64,000 nucleotides of DNA from Enterococcus gallinarum NBRC 100675 (GCF_001544275.1 NZ_BCQE01000016.1:1-64000); one strand, 5' to 3'. Counted from the stretch's first letter, positions 26,855 to 35,802 are shown. Made by a program: numbers and translations. Notes: generated by a model from the letters alone, not told the origin.

Positions 26855-27137
26855 TCAATTAAACCGAATCACTGTAATTAAGCAAATCTACACTGCATTA
26901 GACCCTAGTCACAAGAACTTGATGGAAAATGTTAAGCGAATCCTTGATAGTGATCAGCCAGAAGAGGTCCGCTTTCGAATCTTCATGGTGATGTATCGCC
27001 ATACTCGAATTAGCTTGGGCAAAGTATCAAAGATGCACTATGGCGAATTTCTCACTGCCGGAACTACTGAATCCATGTGGCAAGAAGCAAAGTTGCTATA
27101 TCGAGGACTGATGGCAAGAAAGGAGAAGACCGGATGA
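26844..27137 (+). CDS. Hypothetical phage protein
   Basis: 97 residues from TTG overlapping the previous gene by 11 bases (GCGGGGGA upstream). Helical (VIKQIYTALDPSHKNLMENV, FRIFMVMYRHTRISLGK). Function unknown; coupled to the replisome organiser. Confidence 0.55.
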   Translation: MEIDQLNRITVIKQIYTALDPSHKNLMENVKRILDSDQPEEVRFRIFMVMYRHTRISLGKVSKMHYGEFLTAGTTESMWQEAKLLYRGLMARKEKTG

Positions 27138-27499
27138 AGCAAGCAAAGAAAACTCAATCGTCTCGATCCACCTATCAAAAACGGTTTTTACGTCAAAAAA
27201 TCAGTGAATTGACCTACTTAGAAGGTTGGGACAATGATCCAGAGATTGTGGAGAAAGTCCAACGGCTGAGCAAAGCACTAGAACGAGTGGGAACACAAGA
27301 AAAACAGTTGTCTAGTGATCAACCGATCTGCACGATGGAGGAACTGAGTGTAAATAGTTATATACAGCTAAAAAAACAGGGCTATCTAGACTGTGAGATC
27401 AAGTATATTTTCAATATCACCGCATATGCTTTAGCTCGATGGAAGAAATCGCTCGGATTAACGAAAGGCGTCGTTCGTGATTTGTTAGAGGTGATGTAG
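27134..27499 (+). CDS. Hypothetical phage protein with possible HTH
   Basis: 121 residues; ATG overlaps the previous stop. C-terminal LDCEIKYIFNITAYALARWKK looks like a helix-turn-helix that senses or binds DNA. Function unknown. Confidence 0.5.
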   Translation: MKQAKKTQSSRSTYQKRFLRQKISELTYLEGWDNDPEIVEKVQRLSKALERVGTQEKQLSSDQPICTMEELSVNSYIQLKKQGYLDCEIKYIFNITAYALARWKKSLGLTKGVVRDLLEVM

Positions 27500-27652
27500 A
27501 TGGGCCTGAGACAATACAGAGTCGATTATGTGGATTGGAAAGGTCGCCATGCGGTGATGTATTTGCACGGCTACAGCTACTCAGAAATTGAACAACAAGC
27601 AATGGTTGCACAGGGTGTGTTCAAAATAATGAAGATTACTGTGAGTCAGTAA
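27500..27652 (+). CDS. Small phage protein
   Basis: 50 residues (MGLRQYRVDYVDWKGRHAVM, LHGYSYSEIEQQAMVAQ), starting at the stop of the previous gene (TAGATG). Beta-helix pattern, unrecognised. Confidence 0.45.
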   Translation: MGLRQYRVDYVDWKGRHAVMYLHGYSYSEIEQQAMVAQGVFKIMKITVSQ

Positions 27653-27683
27653 TTGACAGAAATACAAAATTAAGGAGAGCAAT

Positions 27684-27922
27684 ATGCGTAAACCAATGAG
27701 TTTAAATCAGTTTAAAGAACTTTTGGTGCACATCAATAAATTCCATAAATTAGGAAATTAGGAGTTGGTGCGTTTACGGTAATATTTACCGTATGCGTGA
27801 TTGTTGGTAAGAGTTTGGATAAAAAAGAGCATGATTTTATTGGGGAAGACGAAATCAAAGATCAAAAAGAAGAAGCGGAAGCTGTTAGAAAAAGCCCAAA
27901 TGAATGGGACTGTGAACAATAA
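27684..27922 (+). pseudogene. Small phage membrane protein, frameshifted
   Basis: MRKPMSLNQFKELLVHINKF stops at 27761; the adjacent frame carries LGVGAFTVIFTVCVIVGKSL, then KKEHDFIGEDEIKDQKEEAE. One original protein with one membrane helix is likely. Confidence 0.45.
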
Positions 27923-27948
27923 ATATTGGAAGAAGGAGAAGAAAACAG

Positions 27949-28695
27949 ATGGAAACGCAAAAATTTGAAAACAATTTGTTTCAATTAGTTGTTAAAACAT
28001 TGAACGGTGAATCACTATTTAATGTCGAGACAGTAGCAAGAAGTTTAGGTTTTACACAAATAAAAAAATGGTAAAGAATATATTCGATGGGAGACAGTTA
28101 ACAAATATTTGAGAAAATATCTTTCCCAAAAAGTTTGGAAAAATGATTTTATAAGTGAACCAATGGTTTATAAACTTGCATTTAAAGCCAATAACACTTT
28201 AGCCGAAAAATTTCAGGATTGGCTTGCTACCGAAGTGTTACCACAAATTAGAAAAACAGGTGCCTATATGAATGTACCTCGCTCATTTGCAGAAGCTTTG
28301 CGTTTAGCAGCTGATTTGGAAGAAGAAAAACAGATGCTTGAACAGAAAGTTGCAGAATATGAACCGAGAATCACTTATCTCGATACAATTCTAGTATCGA
28401 AAGATGCAGTGACTACCTCACAGATTGCAGCGGATTATGGAATGTCAGCAGTCAAATTGAATAAGTTGTTGCATCAATTAGGTATACAATGATAAGTAGG
28501 CGGTCAATGCTTACTTTACAAGAAGCATATGAATTGCGGATATACAAAATCTCACACGAGCGAAATTCTTCAAACGGACGGAACGATAAAAATTGTGATG
28601 AGTACCAGGTGGACACAAAAAGGAAGGCTGTTTATTTATGATTTGTGAAAGAAGAAGGCTATTATCCTCAAATGGATTTATGGGAAACGGCATAA
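27949..28695 (+). pseudogene. BRO/KilAC phage antirepressor, multiply frameshifted
   Basis: METQKFENNLFQLVVKTLNG...VARSLGFTQ (BRO-N start), shift in an A-run at 28063, then YIRWETVNKYLRKYLSQKVW, FQDWLATEVLPQIRKTGAYM, the KilAC part TSQIAADYGMSAVKLNKLLH, another shift near 28490, then YTKSHTSEILQTDGTIKIVM, RWTQKGRLFIYD, and a last shift before EEGYYPQMDLWETA. Antirepressors of this kind switch temperate phages to lytic growth; this one is dead unless the frames are sequencing errors. Confidence 0.75.
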
Positions 28696-28890
28696 AAAAA
28701 ACGAACCTTCTACTTGAAGAGAGAGTTGCTTTTTGAAAAAACAAAGAAGTAGAAGGTTCGAAAAAGGTTAGTATAAATAGCCGTTGTTGTCTTAAGAAAA
28801 GAAAATTATTAGGATTTTAGATACCCTAAAACTAACCTTTTTTATTAGGATATAGGATTTTATAAAAAAATCAATAGTATTTTATAATTA
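28696..28890 (+). ncRNA. Structured non-coding tandem unit 1
   Basis: CGAACCTTCTACTT (28702) pairs perfectly with AAGTAGAAGGTTCG (28747); AAAAAGGTTAG (28761) pairs with CTAACCTTTTTT (28832), a terminator-like end. No frame is conserved among the three units. Confidence 0.5.
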
Positions 28891-28897
28891 AAATAAA

Positions 28898-29062
28898 AAC
28901 GAATCCTCTGCTTCAGTGCTGGTGTGAGAACAAAGGACTCGAAAAGGCTAAGAAGGTAACATGCTAACTAAGAGCCAAAAAAAAGTAACATAGGATTAAT
29001 TCTTAACCTTTTTCTTTAGAATAATATAAAAAATAAAATTGTCAATATTATTTTATCAATCA
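28898..29062 (+). ncRNA. Structured non-coding tandem unit 2
   Basis: Starts CGAATCCTC at 28900; the closing arm is AGGACTCG; then AAGGCTAAGAA with TTCTTAACCTTTTTC. Same order of elements as units 1 and 3, with one mismatch per stem. Confidence 0.5.
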
Positions 29063-29064
29063 AA

Positions 29065-29245
29065 AAACGAACCCTCCATAGTTGATTGGGTGTTTCAGGG
29101 ACTACAAAGGATTCGAAAAGGCTAAAAAGGCAACAAAATCTTAGCTATGAATGTTCAGAAAAAAGTGAACTTAGGATCCAGAATTAGCCTTTTCTTTTAG
29201 AATAGTATATAAAATAAAATTGTCAATGTTTTTTTATAAAAAAGA
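29065..29245 (+). ncRNA. Structured non-coding tandem unit 3
   Basis: CGAACCCTCC at 29068 ... AGGATTCG, then GAAAAGGCTAA with TTAGCCTTTTC (11 bp). The second stem has changed on both sides relative to unit 1 while still pairing. Confidence 0.5.
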
Positions 29246-29330
29246 CAGCCGACCACTGGCTGCCTGTACATAGAATATTGAATGGTATCAAAAATCTTTT
29301 TTCATTATACCATATCTTGGAGTGATTGTA

Positions 29331-29729
29331 GTGATTAAAGAAGCTGATATCAAACAGACAAAGGCAAATGCAAAGGATATTTTAAAACAGTATCGTGGAT
29401 TAGAACGCAAGGCAGGACGAAGTCCGATCGATATTCGCTCTCCTTTTCTAAATGATATGCCTAAAGCACCTAAATACGAGAATAGGGTTGAAGATGCAAT
29501 GATCCAAAGCATCGAAATAAAAGAAAAAATCCAAGCAATTGAATATGCATTAAGTCGGTTGGGGTTAATGAGTAAACAGGTATTATATTATACATATTGT
29601 GTAAGAGATGTAATGACAAATGATGAGATTGCAGACAATTTAGGCGTAGCGACTCGCACATTGAATCGCATGAAGTCGGAGGCATTGTTAGAGTTTGCCG
29701 ATGTATTCGGAATCGTTGCTTATCGATGA
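29331..29729 (+). CDS. ArpU-family phage late transcription regulator
   Basis: 132 residues; GTG chosen because TTGGAG is 8 bases upstream. Long N-terminal helix (KQTKANAKDILKQYRGLERK), R-SPIDIRSPFLNDMPKAPKY, and a C-terminal sigma-like HTH (LSRLGLMSKQVLYYTYC, MTNDEIADNLGVATRTLNRM). ArpU was first linked to autolysin export control in enterococci and is widespread as a late-gene activator in siphophages. It stands before the packaging genes as expected. Confidence 0.8.
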   Translation: MIKEADIKQTKANAKDILKQYRGLERKAGRSPIDIRSPFLNDMPKAPKYENRVEDAMIQSIEIKEKIQAIEYALSRLGLMSKQVLYYTYCVRDVMTNDEIADNLGVATRTLNRMKSEALLEFADVFGIVAYR

Positions 29730-29733
29730 AAAT

Positions 29734-29785
29734 TTTGGCGTAAATGGCGCAAATTTGGCGTTTTTGGCGTAAATTTGGCGCAAAT
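29734..29785 (+). repeat. Helically phased TGGCG array
   Basis: TGGCG begins at 29736, 29745, 29756, 29765 and 29776 (spacing 9, 11, 9, 11), in a TGGCG-(T/C)AAAT context. Lies directly after the ArpU gene and before the late genes. Confidence 0.6.
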
Positions 29786-30061
29786 TGTTCGGTTTAAGAT
29801 GGTATTATGATAGTGTCGAAAGAATTAGAGAAACGGTGATCGGGCTACTCACACTAATCCAAATACCGAATTGGGGCTAATCCCTCATTGCTCATTCTTC
29901 TTAATTTGAATAGAAAGACAGCACGTTAATTTAATGGAGGTGACTCCTCTTTTCAAAATTCGCCTGTGCTGTCTTTTCGTGTCCGAAAATGTTGTAATGT
30001 TGAAATAATGTTTTAGGGGTGTTAAAATAATTATAGGATAAAAAAATATAGAAGACTTGGT
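29786..30061. terminator. Interval with hairpins before cargo gene
   Basis: GAAAGACAGCAC (29913) pairs with GTGCTGTCTTTTC (29966), enclosing a GGAG-TGA-CTCC mini-hairpin. A possible -10 TATTATGAT lies near 29804. No gene seen. Confidence 0.5.
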
Positions 30062-30598
30062 ATGAAAAAGTTGTTTATTGTATCGCTAATTGTTTTAGTA
30101 TTAGGGGGAACGATTTCATCAAGTGGAGTTGCAGTTGCCACGGAGATAGATAGCCAAGGACAGAATACAGTTATCGATAAAGACAAAGGCTTAGAAAATA
30201 TTGTAGTGTACAAAGATGAAGATGGAAGTACAGTTGTTAGAAAATATGAAGATGAATACTATAATAGTCCCACTACTTTTGTAAGAGCTAGTACAAGTGT
30301 AACAAAATGGGGTAGTTGGAAATATACGAATATTGCAGTGTCCACAGGTGTTTTAGCTAATGCAATAAATGCTGCTTTTTATGCTGGTGGTGCGGCTGCT
30401 ATCTCTATGTTTGGTATTCCTGGGTGGGCAATTGCAGGCTTGTTGGGTGTAACAAGTTGGACAGAGTTTGGTTCAGCTCCAGGAAGAGAAATTGCCAAAA
30501 AATGGGATACGAACAAAAACGAATGGGTTGGTTTCTATATGAGAAAAGGTTACAATGCTAACGGTAAGCATGTGGCAACAGAATATAAAACCAAATAG
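30062..30598 (+). CDS. Secreted cargo protein with Gly/Ala-rich hydrophobic core
   Basis: 178 residues. Sec signal to AVATE (about residue 28), an acidic pro-like part (VVYKDEDGSTVVRKYEDEYY), then a long apolar Gly/Ala-rich segment (residues about 92-140: NIAVSTGVLANAINAAFYAG, GAAAISMFGIPGWAIAGLLG) and a basic tail. It sits inside the phage map between ArpU and terminase, where it does not belong functionally, and is followed by a small membrane protein. Looks like a bacteriocin-type effector carried as a moron; family not recognised. Confidence 0.6.
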   Translation: MKKLFIVSLIVLVLGGTISSSGVAVATEIDSQGQNTVIDKDKGLENIVVYKDEDGSTVVRKYEDEYYNSPTTFVRASTSVTKWGSWKYTNIAVSTGVLANAINAAFYAGGAAAISMFGIPGWAIAGLLGVTSWTEFGSAPGREIAKKWDTNKNEWVGFYMRKGYNANGKHVATEYKTK

Positions 30599-30615
30599 CA
30601 AGTAGGTGAAGACTA

Positions 30616-30807
30616 TTGTATAGAAAATGGGTTTCTTATACACGAGAACATCCAATTGTCAGCATTTTGATTGCTGTGGTGCTTGGTAGTGTTTTAGGAA
30701 TATCAATTGAGTATTTAGTCAATAAGGATATTCGTTTTGAAGGATTGCTAGGATTAGTTATTGTAACTTTAATACAACTTCAAATTGTATCAAAGTCAAA
30801 AAAATAA
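30616..30807 (+). CDS. Two-helix membrane protein, putative immunity partner
   Basis: 63 residues from TTG, with AAGTAGGTGAAG upstream. Hydrophobic helices at about 15-34 and 42-58, basic ends. It starts 18 bases after the secreted cargo gene. Partnership is inferred. Confidence 0.55.
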   Translation: MYRKWVSYTREHPIVSILIAVVLGSVLGISIEYLVNKDIRFEGLLGLVIVTLIQLQIVSKSKK

Positions 30808-30870
30808 AAATAATATGAAAAGGCATCTGATTTCAGGTGTCTTTTTTTATTGAAAGGAGTGTGATTTTAA

Positions 30871-31342
30871 ATGGTTATGAGAGGCCCTACAAGACAACAG
30901 AAACTTTTCGTAGATATAATTACCTTAAAAACCGAAAAAAGAACCAGACGCAGGCCGTCATTGAAGCTGGCTATAGTCCTGCATCTGCAAGCTCACAAGC
31001 TTATCAACTCCTTCAAAATCCTATAGTTTTAGAATATCTTGAAAACGAGAAAAGCAGTTGGAAAAGCAGTTGGAAAAGGAATTGAAACGTGAGTTTTTCT
31101 TTGATGCTATAGATGCTCGAAAAGCATTATCTGATATTGTCAATAATCCGGAAAGTAAAGATGCAGATCGGATTATTGCAGCGAAAGATTTGCTTGATCG
31201 TGCTGGCTATAGAGCTGTAGATGTACATGAAATTCAATCAACCATAAATATTAATGCAGATGGTTTAACAGATTCAGAATTAGAAGAGCGTATTGCTGAG
31301 CTAGAAAGAGAACTAAGGATAGCAAGTGATGATGATGAATAA
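30871..31342 (+). pseudogene. terS: Phage small terminase subunit, doubly frameshifted
   Basis: MRGPTRQQKLFVD is in frame 1; two extra bases near 30922 shift to NYLKNRKKNQTQAVIEAGYS, the typical HTH start of TerS; one missing A near 31052 shifts to KQLEKELKREFFFDAIDARK, ALSDIVNNPESKDADRIIAA, KDLLDRAGYR and an acidic C-terminal helix. TerS recognises phage DNA for packaging. Confidence 0.75.
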
Positions 31343-32528
31343 AATACAAAAATATCAGTATCTGAAAGAATTGAAGCAATTAAAACGAGAGAAGTTGCTA
31401 CGCAAAGCGCGTGATGACTTCTTTTCTTATTGTCAATTACGGATACCTGACCTCTATAAGAGTAACAGGAAATATTTGAAAGATCTTTGTCAGGAGTTTG
31501 AGGAATTCATGAAGTCTGATGACGACATCATGCTGCTCAATCTGCCACCACGTCATGCGAAATCAACGACTGCTGGCCGTTTTGTTGAGTGGGAACTTGG
31601 CAGAAATCCCAAATTAAGAGTTGCTATTGGTTCATATAACGAAGATATGGCAACCGATTTTTCAAAAGACGTGAGGGAAAACATCGCTGAAGAAAGAGTA
31701 ATAGATGATCAAATTGTTTATACGGATATCTTTCCAAAAGCAAAATTGAAACAAGGATCAGCAGCAGCTAAACGTTGGGCGCTACAAGGAAGCAAGCTTT
31801 CTTATCTGGCGACATCACCAGGAGGAGCCGCAACTGGTAAAGGATTTGATTTACTCATAGTTGATGACGTAATCAAAGGGATTGTAGAAGCAACTAACGA
31901 AAATGAACTACAAAAGCATTGGGACTGGTTCACAAAACAAATGCTTTCTCGTGTTGAAAAAGGCGGGAAAATTATAGTCATTATGACTAGATGGCATTCG
32001 AAAGATCTGGCAGGACGCATCATTGATGAGATGCCTGCGATGGGTTATAAGTTACGCGTCGTTATAAAAAAAGCCCTTCTTAACGAAGAAACACATGAAA
32101 TGCTTTGCCCAGATATTTTATCTTATGAAGATTTCAAAAAGAAACGTGCGGCAATGGGGACGGCAATCGCAAATGCGAACTATCAGCAAGAACCGATTGA
32201 CCAAAAAGGACGGCTTTACCAAAAGTTTCAGACATATGATAAATTACCTGACAATATCATTAAGGTTTGGAATTATACAGATACAGCCGATAAAGGAGAA
32301 GATTACTTATCATCACCTGTTTGAGCTGAAACTTCTGACCACAAAGCCTATTTGATTGATGTACTTTATACAAAAGAACCTATGGAAATAACCGAAAATG
32401 CTCATGCGAATATGATTATAAGGAATAAAGTGAATCATGTACGAGTGGAAGGGAATAATGGTGGTAGAGGTTTCAGACGAAATTCTGAACGCAAAGCAAG
32501 AGAAAACGGAAGACGTATTGACTACTGA
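31326..32528 (+). pseudogene. terL: Phage large terminase subunit, nonsense-mutated and truncated
   Basis: ATPase part is readable: MLLNLPPRHAKSTTAGRFVE (Walker A region), FDLLIVDDVIKG (Walker B), KIIVIMTRWHSKDLAGRI. TGA at 32322 interrupts it; the nuclease part continues AETSDHKAYLIDVLYTKEPM, HVRVEGNNGGRGFRRN and then diverges. About 100 C-terminal residues of a normal TerL are absent. Confidence 0.8.
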
Positions 32529-32559
32529 GGAAGATTTTATTAAGAACAGAAAGAAATAG
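32470..32559 (+). pseudogene. 3' end of a distal phage gene at a deletion scar
   Basis: In a second frame VSDEILNAKQEKTEDVLTTE, EDFIKNRKK ends with TAG next to a terminator. It looks like the genuine tail of another late gene joined to TerL by deletion. Confidence 0.5.
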
Positions 32560-32578
32560 CCCGTCTATATGGCGGGCT
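32558..32578 (+). terminator. Hairpin after prophage scar
   Basis: AGCCCG...CGGGCT with a T/A-rich tail. Confidence 0.6.
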
Positions 32579-32588
32579 TAAACATTAT

Positions 32589-33086
32589 TTATTCTTCTGG
32601 ATAATCAAAAGGAATATCCGGATACGCAAAATTTTCTTTGATTATTTTTTTATTTCCAGTAGGATACCCAGAAGGTATTTCATAACGAAAGGAAAGATTG
32701 TTTCTAGAGGCATGGTAATTAAAAGAATATACTAATTCACAATCTTTAGGAGTAGGAATATAGTCATTAGGAACCTTTTTTCTATTATAAAATTTTCCGG
32801 TATTTTCGATATTTTGTTTCCATATTTTATAATCAGATTTCGTTGTAATAGTTTCGCTATAACCAGTAATAGATAAAATTCCAATGGAGTATTGCTCTCC
32901 ATTCAACATAATTATTGCGTCATCTGGAATATTTTGAGATTTTAAGAAATGCGTAATTTCATTTTTCCCTTTTGTTTCAATTGTAAAACCTAATATTTCA
33001 AAATATATTACAAAACAAAAAAATAAAATAAAAGGAGATAACAGGAGCCATTTAAGACCTCGGAAATTTGGCTGTTCATTTTTCAT
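32589..33086 (-). CDS. Membrane-anchored DUF3139-like protein
   Basis: 165 residues with one N-terminal helix (LLLSPFILFFCFVIYFEILG) and an outward domain (FLKSQNIPDDAIIMLNGEQY, SFNYHASRNNLSFRYEIPSG). The single helix plus small domain is like DUF3139 proteins. GGAGGATATAAA ribosome site. It lies downstream of the secreted 33162 gene on the same strand and may be its partner. Confidence 0.5.
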   Translation of the reverse strand: MKNEQPNFRGLKWLLLSPFILFFCFVIYFEILGFTIETKGKNEITHFLKSQNIPDDAIIMLNGEQYSIGILSITGYSETITTKSDYKIWKQNIENTGKFYNRKKVPNDYIPTPKDCELVYSFNYHASRNNLSFRYEIPSGYPTGNKKIIKENFAYPDIPFDYPEE

Positions 33087-33161
33087 TTTATATCCTCCTA
33101 GATTTCACAATTAATAACTTCCTACTTTATAAGGTTTATAATTACTTGTAAAGAGATCAGG

Positions 33162-34060
33162 CTAGGCGTTCGGAGCAATCATAGTCAAACCAGATGCATA
33201 AGTTTGTATGACAGGTGCTTTCCCACTACCATACCAATAAGCTTGAAAAACCATTTTAGAACAATAATTAGGGTTTGTAGTTAATGTACTTGATCGTAAT
33301 AAGTAATCAATATGACGATTCTTTTTGTATCCTCCAGAAGAATTCCAAAAGGTATGATCGGCATAAGTTGCACATTTTTCTGCCATTCCTTTGTTAGGAA
33401 CACGCCAGATTTGTAAATAAGAATCGATCATTGCATCTTTTTTTTGAAATCCTTGCTCTTCTTTTCTCCATAACCAATTTTCTTTATTGAATTGATGATT
33501 ATTGTCTTTAATTCCTCCACCAAACCAGTTTGAGAAAAAGGGGCCTTTTGCTCCACCAGTCATTTCTAATATATAGTTATTACTGGTGGCAATTGCAGCA
33601 TGACCAAATCCTTTTCCATCATTAACTAATATAATATCTCCTTTACGAAGATCACGCTTAAAACGATCCGCATTTTCTCGCTTTGAAGCGCGTTCTTCTG
33701 ATTTCGCTTTTCTTTCACTAGGAGAGTGTCCTTCACCATCAGGGAAAGCTGCGTAATTTAAGATTTCCGCAAACCAATTATCATAGGAAGAATAATTAGG
33801 AAATAGATCTTTCATTTCTTCATAAGTCTCTTTATTCAACAGATAGTTTTCTCTACTGATTTTTCCCAAAGCAATTCCTTGTTCGTATAGTTTTTGTATA
33901 TTGTCTTGTGGGGTTGGTGACTCAACAACAGATGAGATGCTTGTATCTTCTGATAAATCAGTTTTTGTTTCTTCAGCGCTAGCGGAAAAAAGAATAATGA
34001 GACTTCCTAAAAATAAACATGCGGCAGCAAATAACAATAATACTTTTTTGATCGTGACAT
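33162..34060 (-). pseudogene. Secreted permuted-papain (YiiX/NlpC-P60-like) protein, start frameshifted
   Basis: AGGAGTGATAAA-ATG at 34060 is one base out of frame: a run of six A needs seven to give MSRSKKVLLLFAAACLFLGS. The rest is open: signal to SASAE, pro-like region, then GDIILVNDGKGFGHAAIATS (His) and NPNYCSKMVFQAYWYGSG (Cys), the His-before-Cys order of circularly permuted papain-like enzymes (amidases, thioesterases, acyltransferases). Homologous to 34533. Expression depends on the A-run. Confidence 0.65.
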
Positions 34061-34532
34061 TTTATCACTCCTTTTAAAATATTTTTTATTAGTATACGCC
34101 TACGATTTGTTTTTATGAATTCCCTTTCAATAAAATTAAAAAATTATAGAAAACGATTCCAGTTTCTATTGAAAAAAATTATTTTATGGTTTAAAATATG
34201 ATTATCTAAAAAGTGTTCATTTATTCTTCTTTCAAAATCGCCCACTCTTCGGAGTGGGTATTTTTTATATGCAAATAGCCCGATTCGGCGGGGATGTACA
34301 TAGAATAAAAACACTCATTATGCTATTTTTAATATTTATGAAAAAGATAAAAAAACAATTTGTTTGTATTTATTAGTGTGCTATAACTTAATTGTGAAGT
34401 TATCTCAGTTGGAAAGGAGTAAAAGAATGAAATATAAGCTTCAGAGTAGAAAAATATAAGTTGTTCAATGTTTTATTTCTTTTGAGACATGTTCTTCATT
34501 TGAGAATGGTTTATGAATTGGAGGTCGATTAA
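34061..34532. other. Intergenic region between divergent paralogues
   Basis: Holds a terminator-like CCCACTC-TTCG-GAGTGGG hairpin with T-run (34234-34256), a second GC hairpin near 34269-34287, the string TGTACATAGAAT shared with 29267, and a 10-codon open frame at 34427-34459 with a strong GGAAAGGAG site. Confidence 0.5.
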
Positions 34533-35393
34533 ATGTATAGAAAAATAAAGCGTTCAATATTTAGTGTATTATTAGGACTATTATTGGTAGGCGGAGTGAA
34601 AGCATATGCATCTGAGATTACAGATGTAAGTACAATATATGATAATGCCGTAAAAGAGAATATTATTGATCCAACACTTTATCCTAAAAGTGATTGGCTT
34701 GATGATGAGAAGAAGTACATGCGACCAAACTATGATTTTTTTAAATCCAATATACTTGATTCTGTAAGCTATAACGAATGGTTAGAAATGAATAACTATG
34801 GTGTTATGAGTGATACAAAACTGCCTTTGCTACAAAATAAAAATTCTAACAGAAGACAGGCTCGGTCTGCACAAGACAATATTAATAAATTTTGTAAAGA
34901 TGCTAAAGCTGGTGATATTTTAATAGTTAGTGGCAATTTTCCAACCGGTGTGATAGGTCATGCTGCGATAATGAATTCTGATAATACAGTGCTGGAAATG
35001 AGTGGCGGGAAAGGATGGGAAAAAGGAATTCCAGATAATAATCATCAATATTCAAAAAGGACATGGATTAAAAATCATATTAAAGATTGGACAAGCATAT
35101 ATAGAATATCAGATTCTAAATTAGCTAAAAAAGTTGCTAGGTATGTTGATACGCATTATTTCTCTTCAAAAGGTACTGCAACAAAAGATATTCATATTGA
35201 TTATAAGATTGATTCACTTCTCAAAAATAAAAATCCAAATTATTGTTCAAAATTGGTCTATCAAGCTTTTTATTACGGGACTGGAGACTTGCCTGTAATG
35301 AAACCAACAATTCCTTGGGGTGTAATACCACCTGCAAATCTTCCAACAACCTTTTCGAATAGTTATAAACCAACTTATATAGGGAGGTATTAA
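34533..35393 (+). CDS. Secreted permuted-papain (YiiX/NlpC-P60-like) protein
   Basis: 286 residues, GGAGG site. Signal peptide to KAYAS (26). Residues 30-110 form a helical pro-region ending with basic NRRQARS. Catalytic-type motifs: AGDILIVSGNFPTGVIGHAA (His) and KNPNYCSKLVYQAFYYGTGD (Cys); GGKGWEKGIPDNNHQY is shared with the 33162 paralogue. Such enzymes act on amide or ester bonds in wall peptides, lipids or proteins. Followed after 2 bases by a membrane protein gene. Confidence 0.7.
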   Translation: MYRKIKRSIFSVLLGLLLVGGVKAYASEITDVSTIYDNAVKENIIDPTLYPKSDWLDDEKKYMRPNYDFFKSNILDSVSYNEWLEMNNYGVMSDTKLPLLQNKNSNRRQARSAQDNINKFCKDAKAGDILIVSGNFPTGVIGHAAIMNSDNTVLEMSGGKGWEKGIPDNNHQYSKRTWIKNHIKDWTSIYRISDSKLAKKVARYVDTHYFSSKGTATKDIHIDYKIDSLLKNKNPNYCSKLVYQAFYYGTGDLPVMKPTIPWGVIPPANLPTTFSNSYKPTYIGRY

Positions 35394-35395
35394 CT

Positions 35396-35719
35396 ATGAA
35401 AAAAATGGTAGGAATAGTTCCTTTTCTATTATTGATTTGGCTGCATCTAGGCTATGGTACCTTTGGTAAAATATCTGTGTTTCATCAATCTTTTATGACC
35501 CTATCTAATTTTATGGATCGGGTTGTACAAAACAATCCTGCGTCAATATTAATTCTTTTTTTAGGAATTCCCGTTTTATCAATAGTTGGTTGTTATTATA
35601 GTCTTTATAATGTGAAGAGTAACTATCAAAAAATCATTTTTGGGGTTATGGTACTCGTATCAATTATTAGCTTTGGCTTCTTCCTACTTATTACGTTAAT
35701 GGGGCTAGCAAATCAATAA
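35396..35719 (+). CDS. Three-helix membrane protein, putative partner of 34533
   Basis: 107 residues, GGGAGG overlapping the end of the enzyme gene. Hydrophobic helices at about 5-22, 46-68 and 78-103. No domain recognised. Tight coupling suggests protection or export of the secreted enzyme. Confidence 0.6.
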   Translation: MKKMVGIVPFLLLIWLHLGYGTFGKISVFHQSFMTLSNFMDRVVQNNPASILILFLGIPVLSIVGCYYSLYNVKSNYQKIIFGVMVLVSIISFGFFLLITLMGLANQ

Positions 35720-35757
35720 CGCATAGATAGGAAATAATAGATCTTCAACTGAAATAA

Positions 35758-35802
35758 TGAAAACCCTCTTGTTCAGGATCGAGTGAGAGGGTTCTTTTTT
35801 AG
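35758..35802 (+). terminator. Rho-independent terminator
   Basis: AAACCCTCTTG pairs with GAGAGGGTT, followed by CTTTTTT. Confidence 0.75.

Noticed and set aside
28696-29245. CRISPR array
   Set aside because: Repeated units are about 170 bases, imperfect and hairpin-rich, with no short exact repeats and spacers and no cas genes nearby.
30915-31060. Programmed ribosomal frameshifting in the small terminase gene
   Set aside because: Two shifts in the same gene, one a two-base gain without a slippery heptamer, fit decay better.
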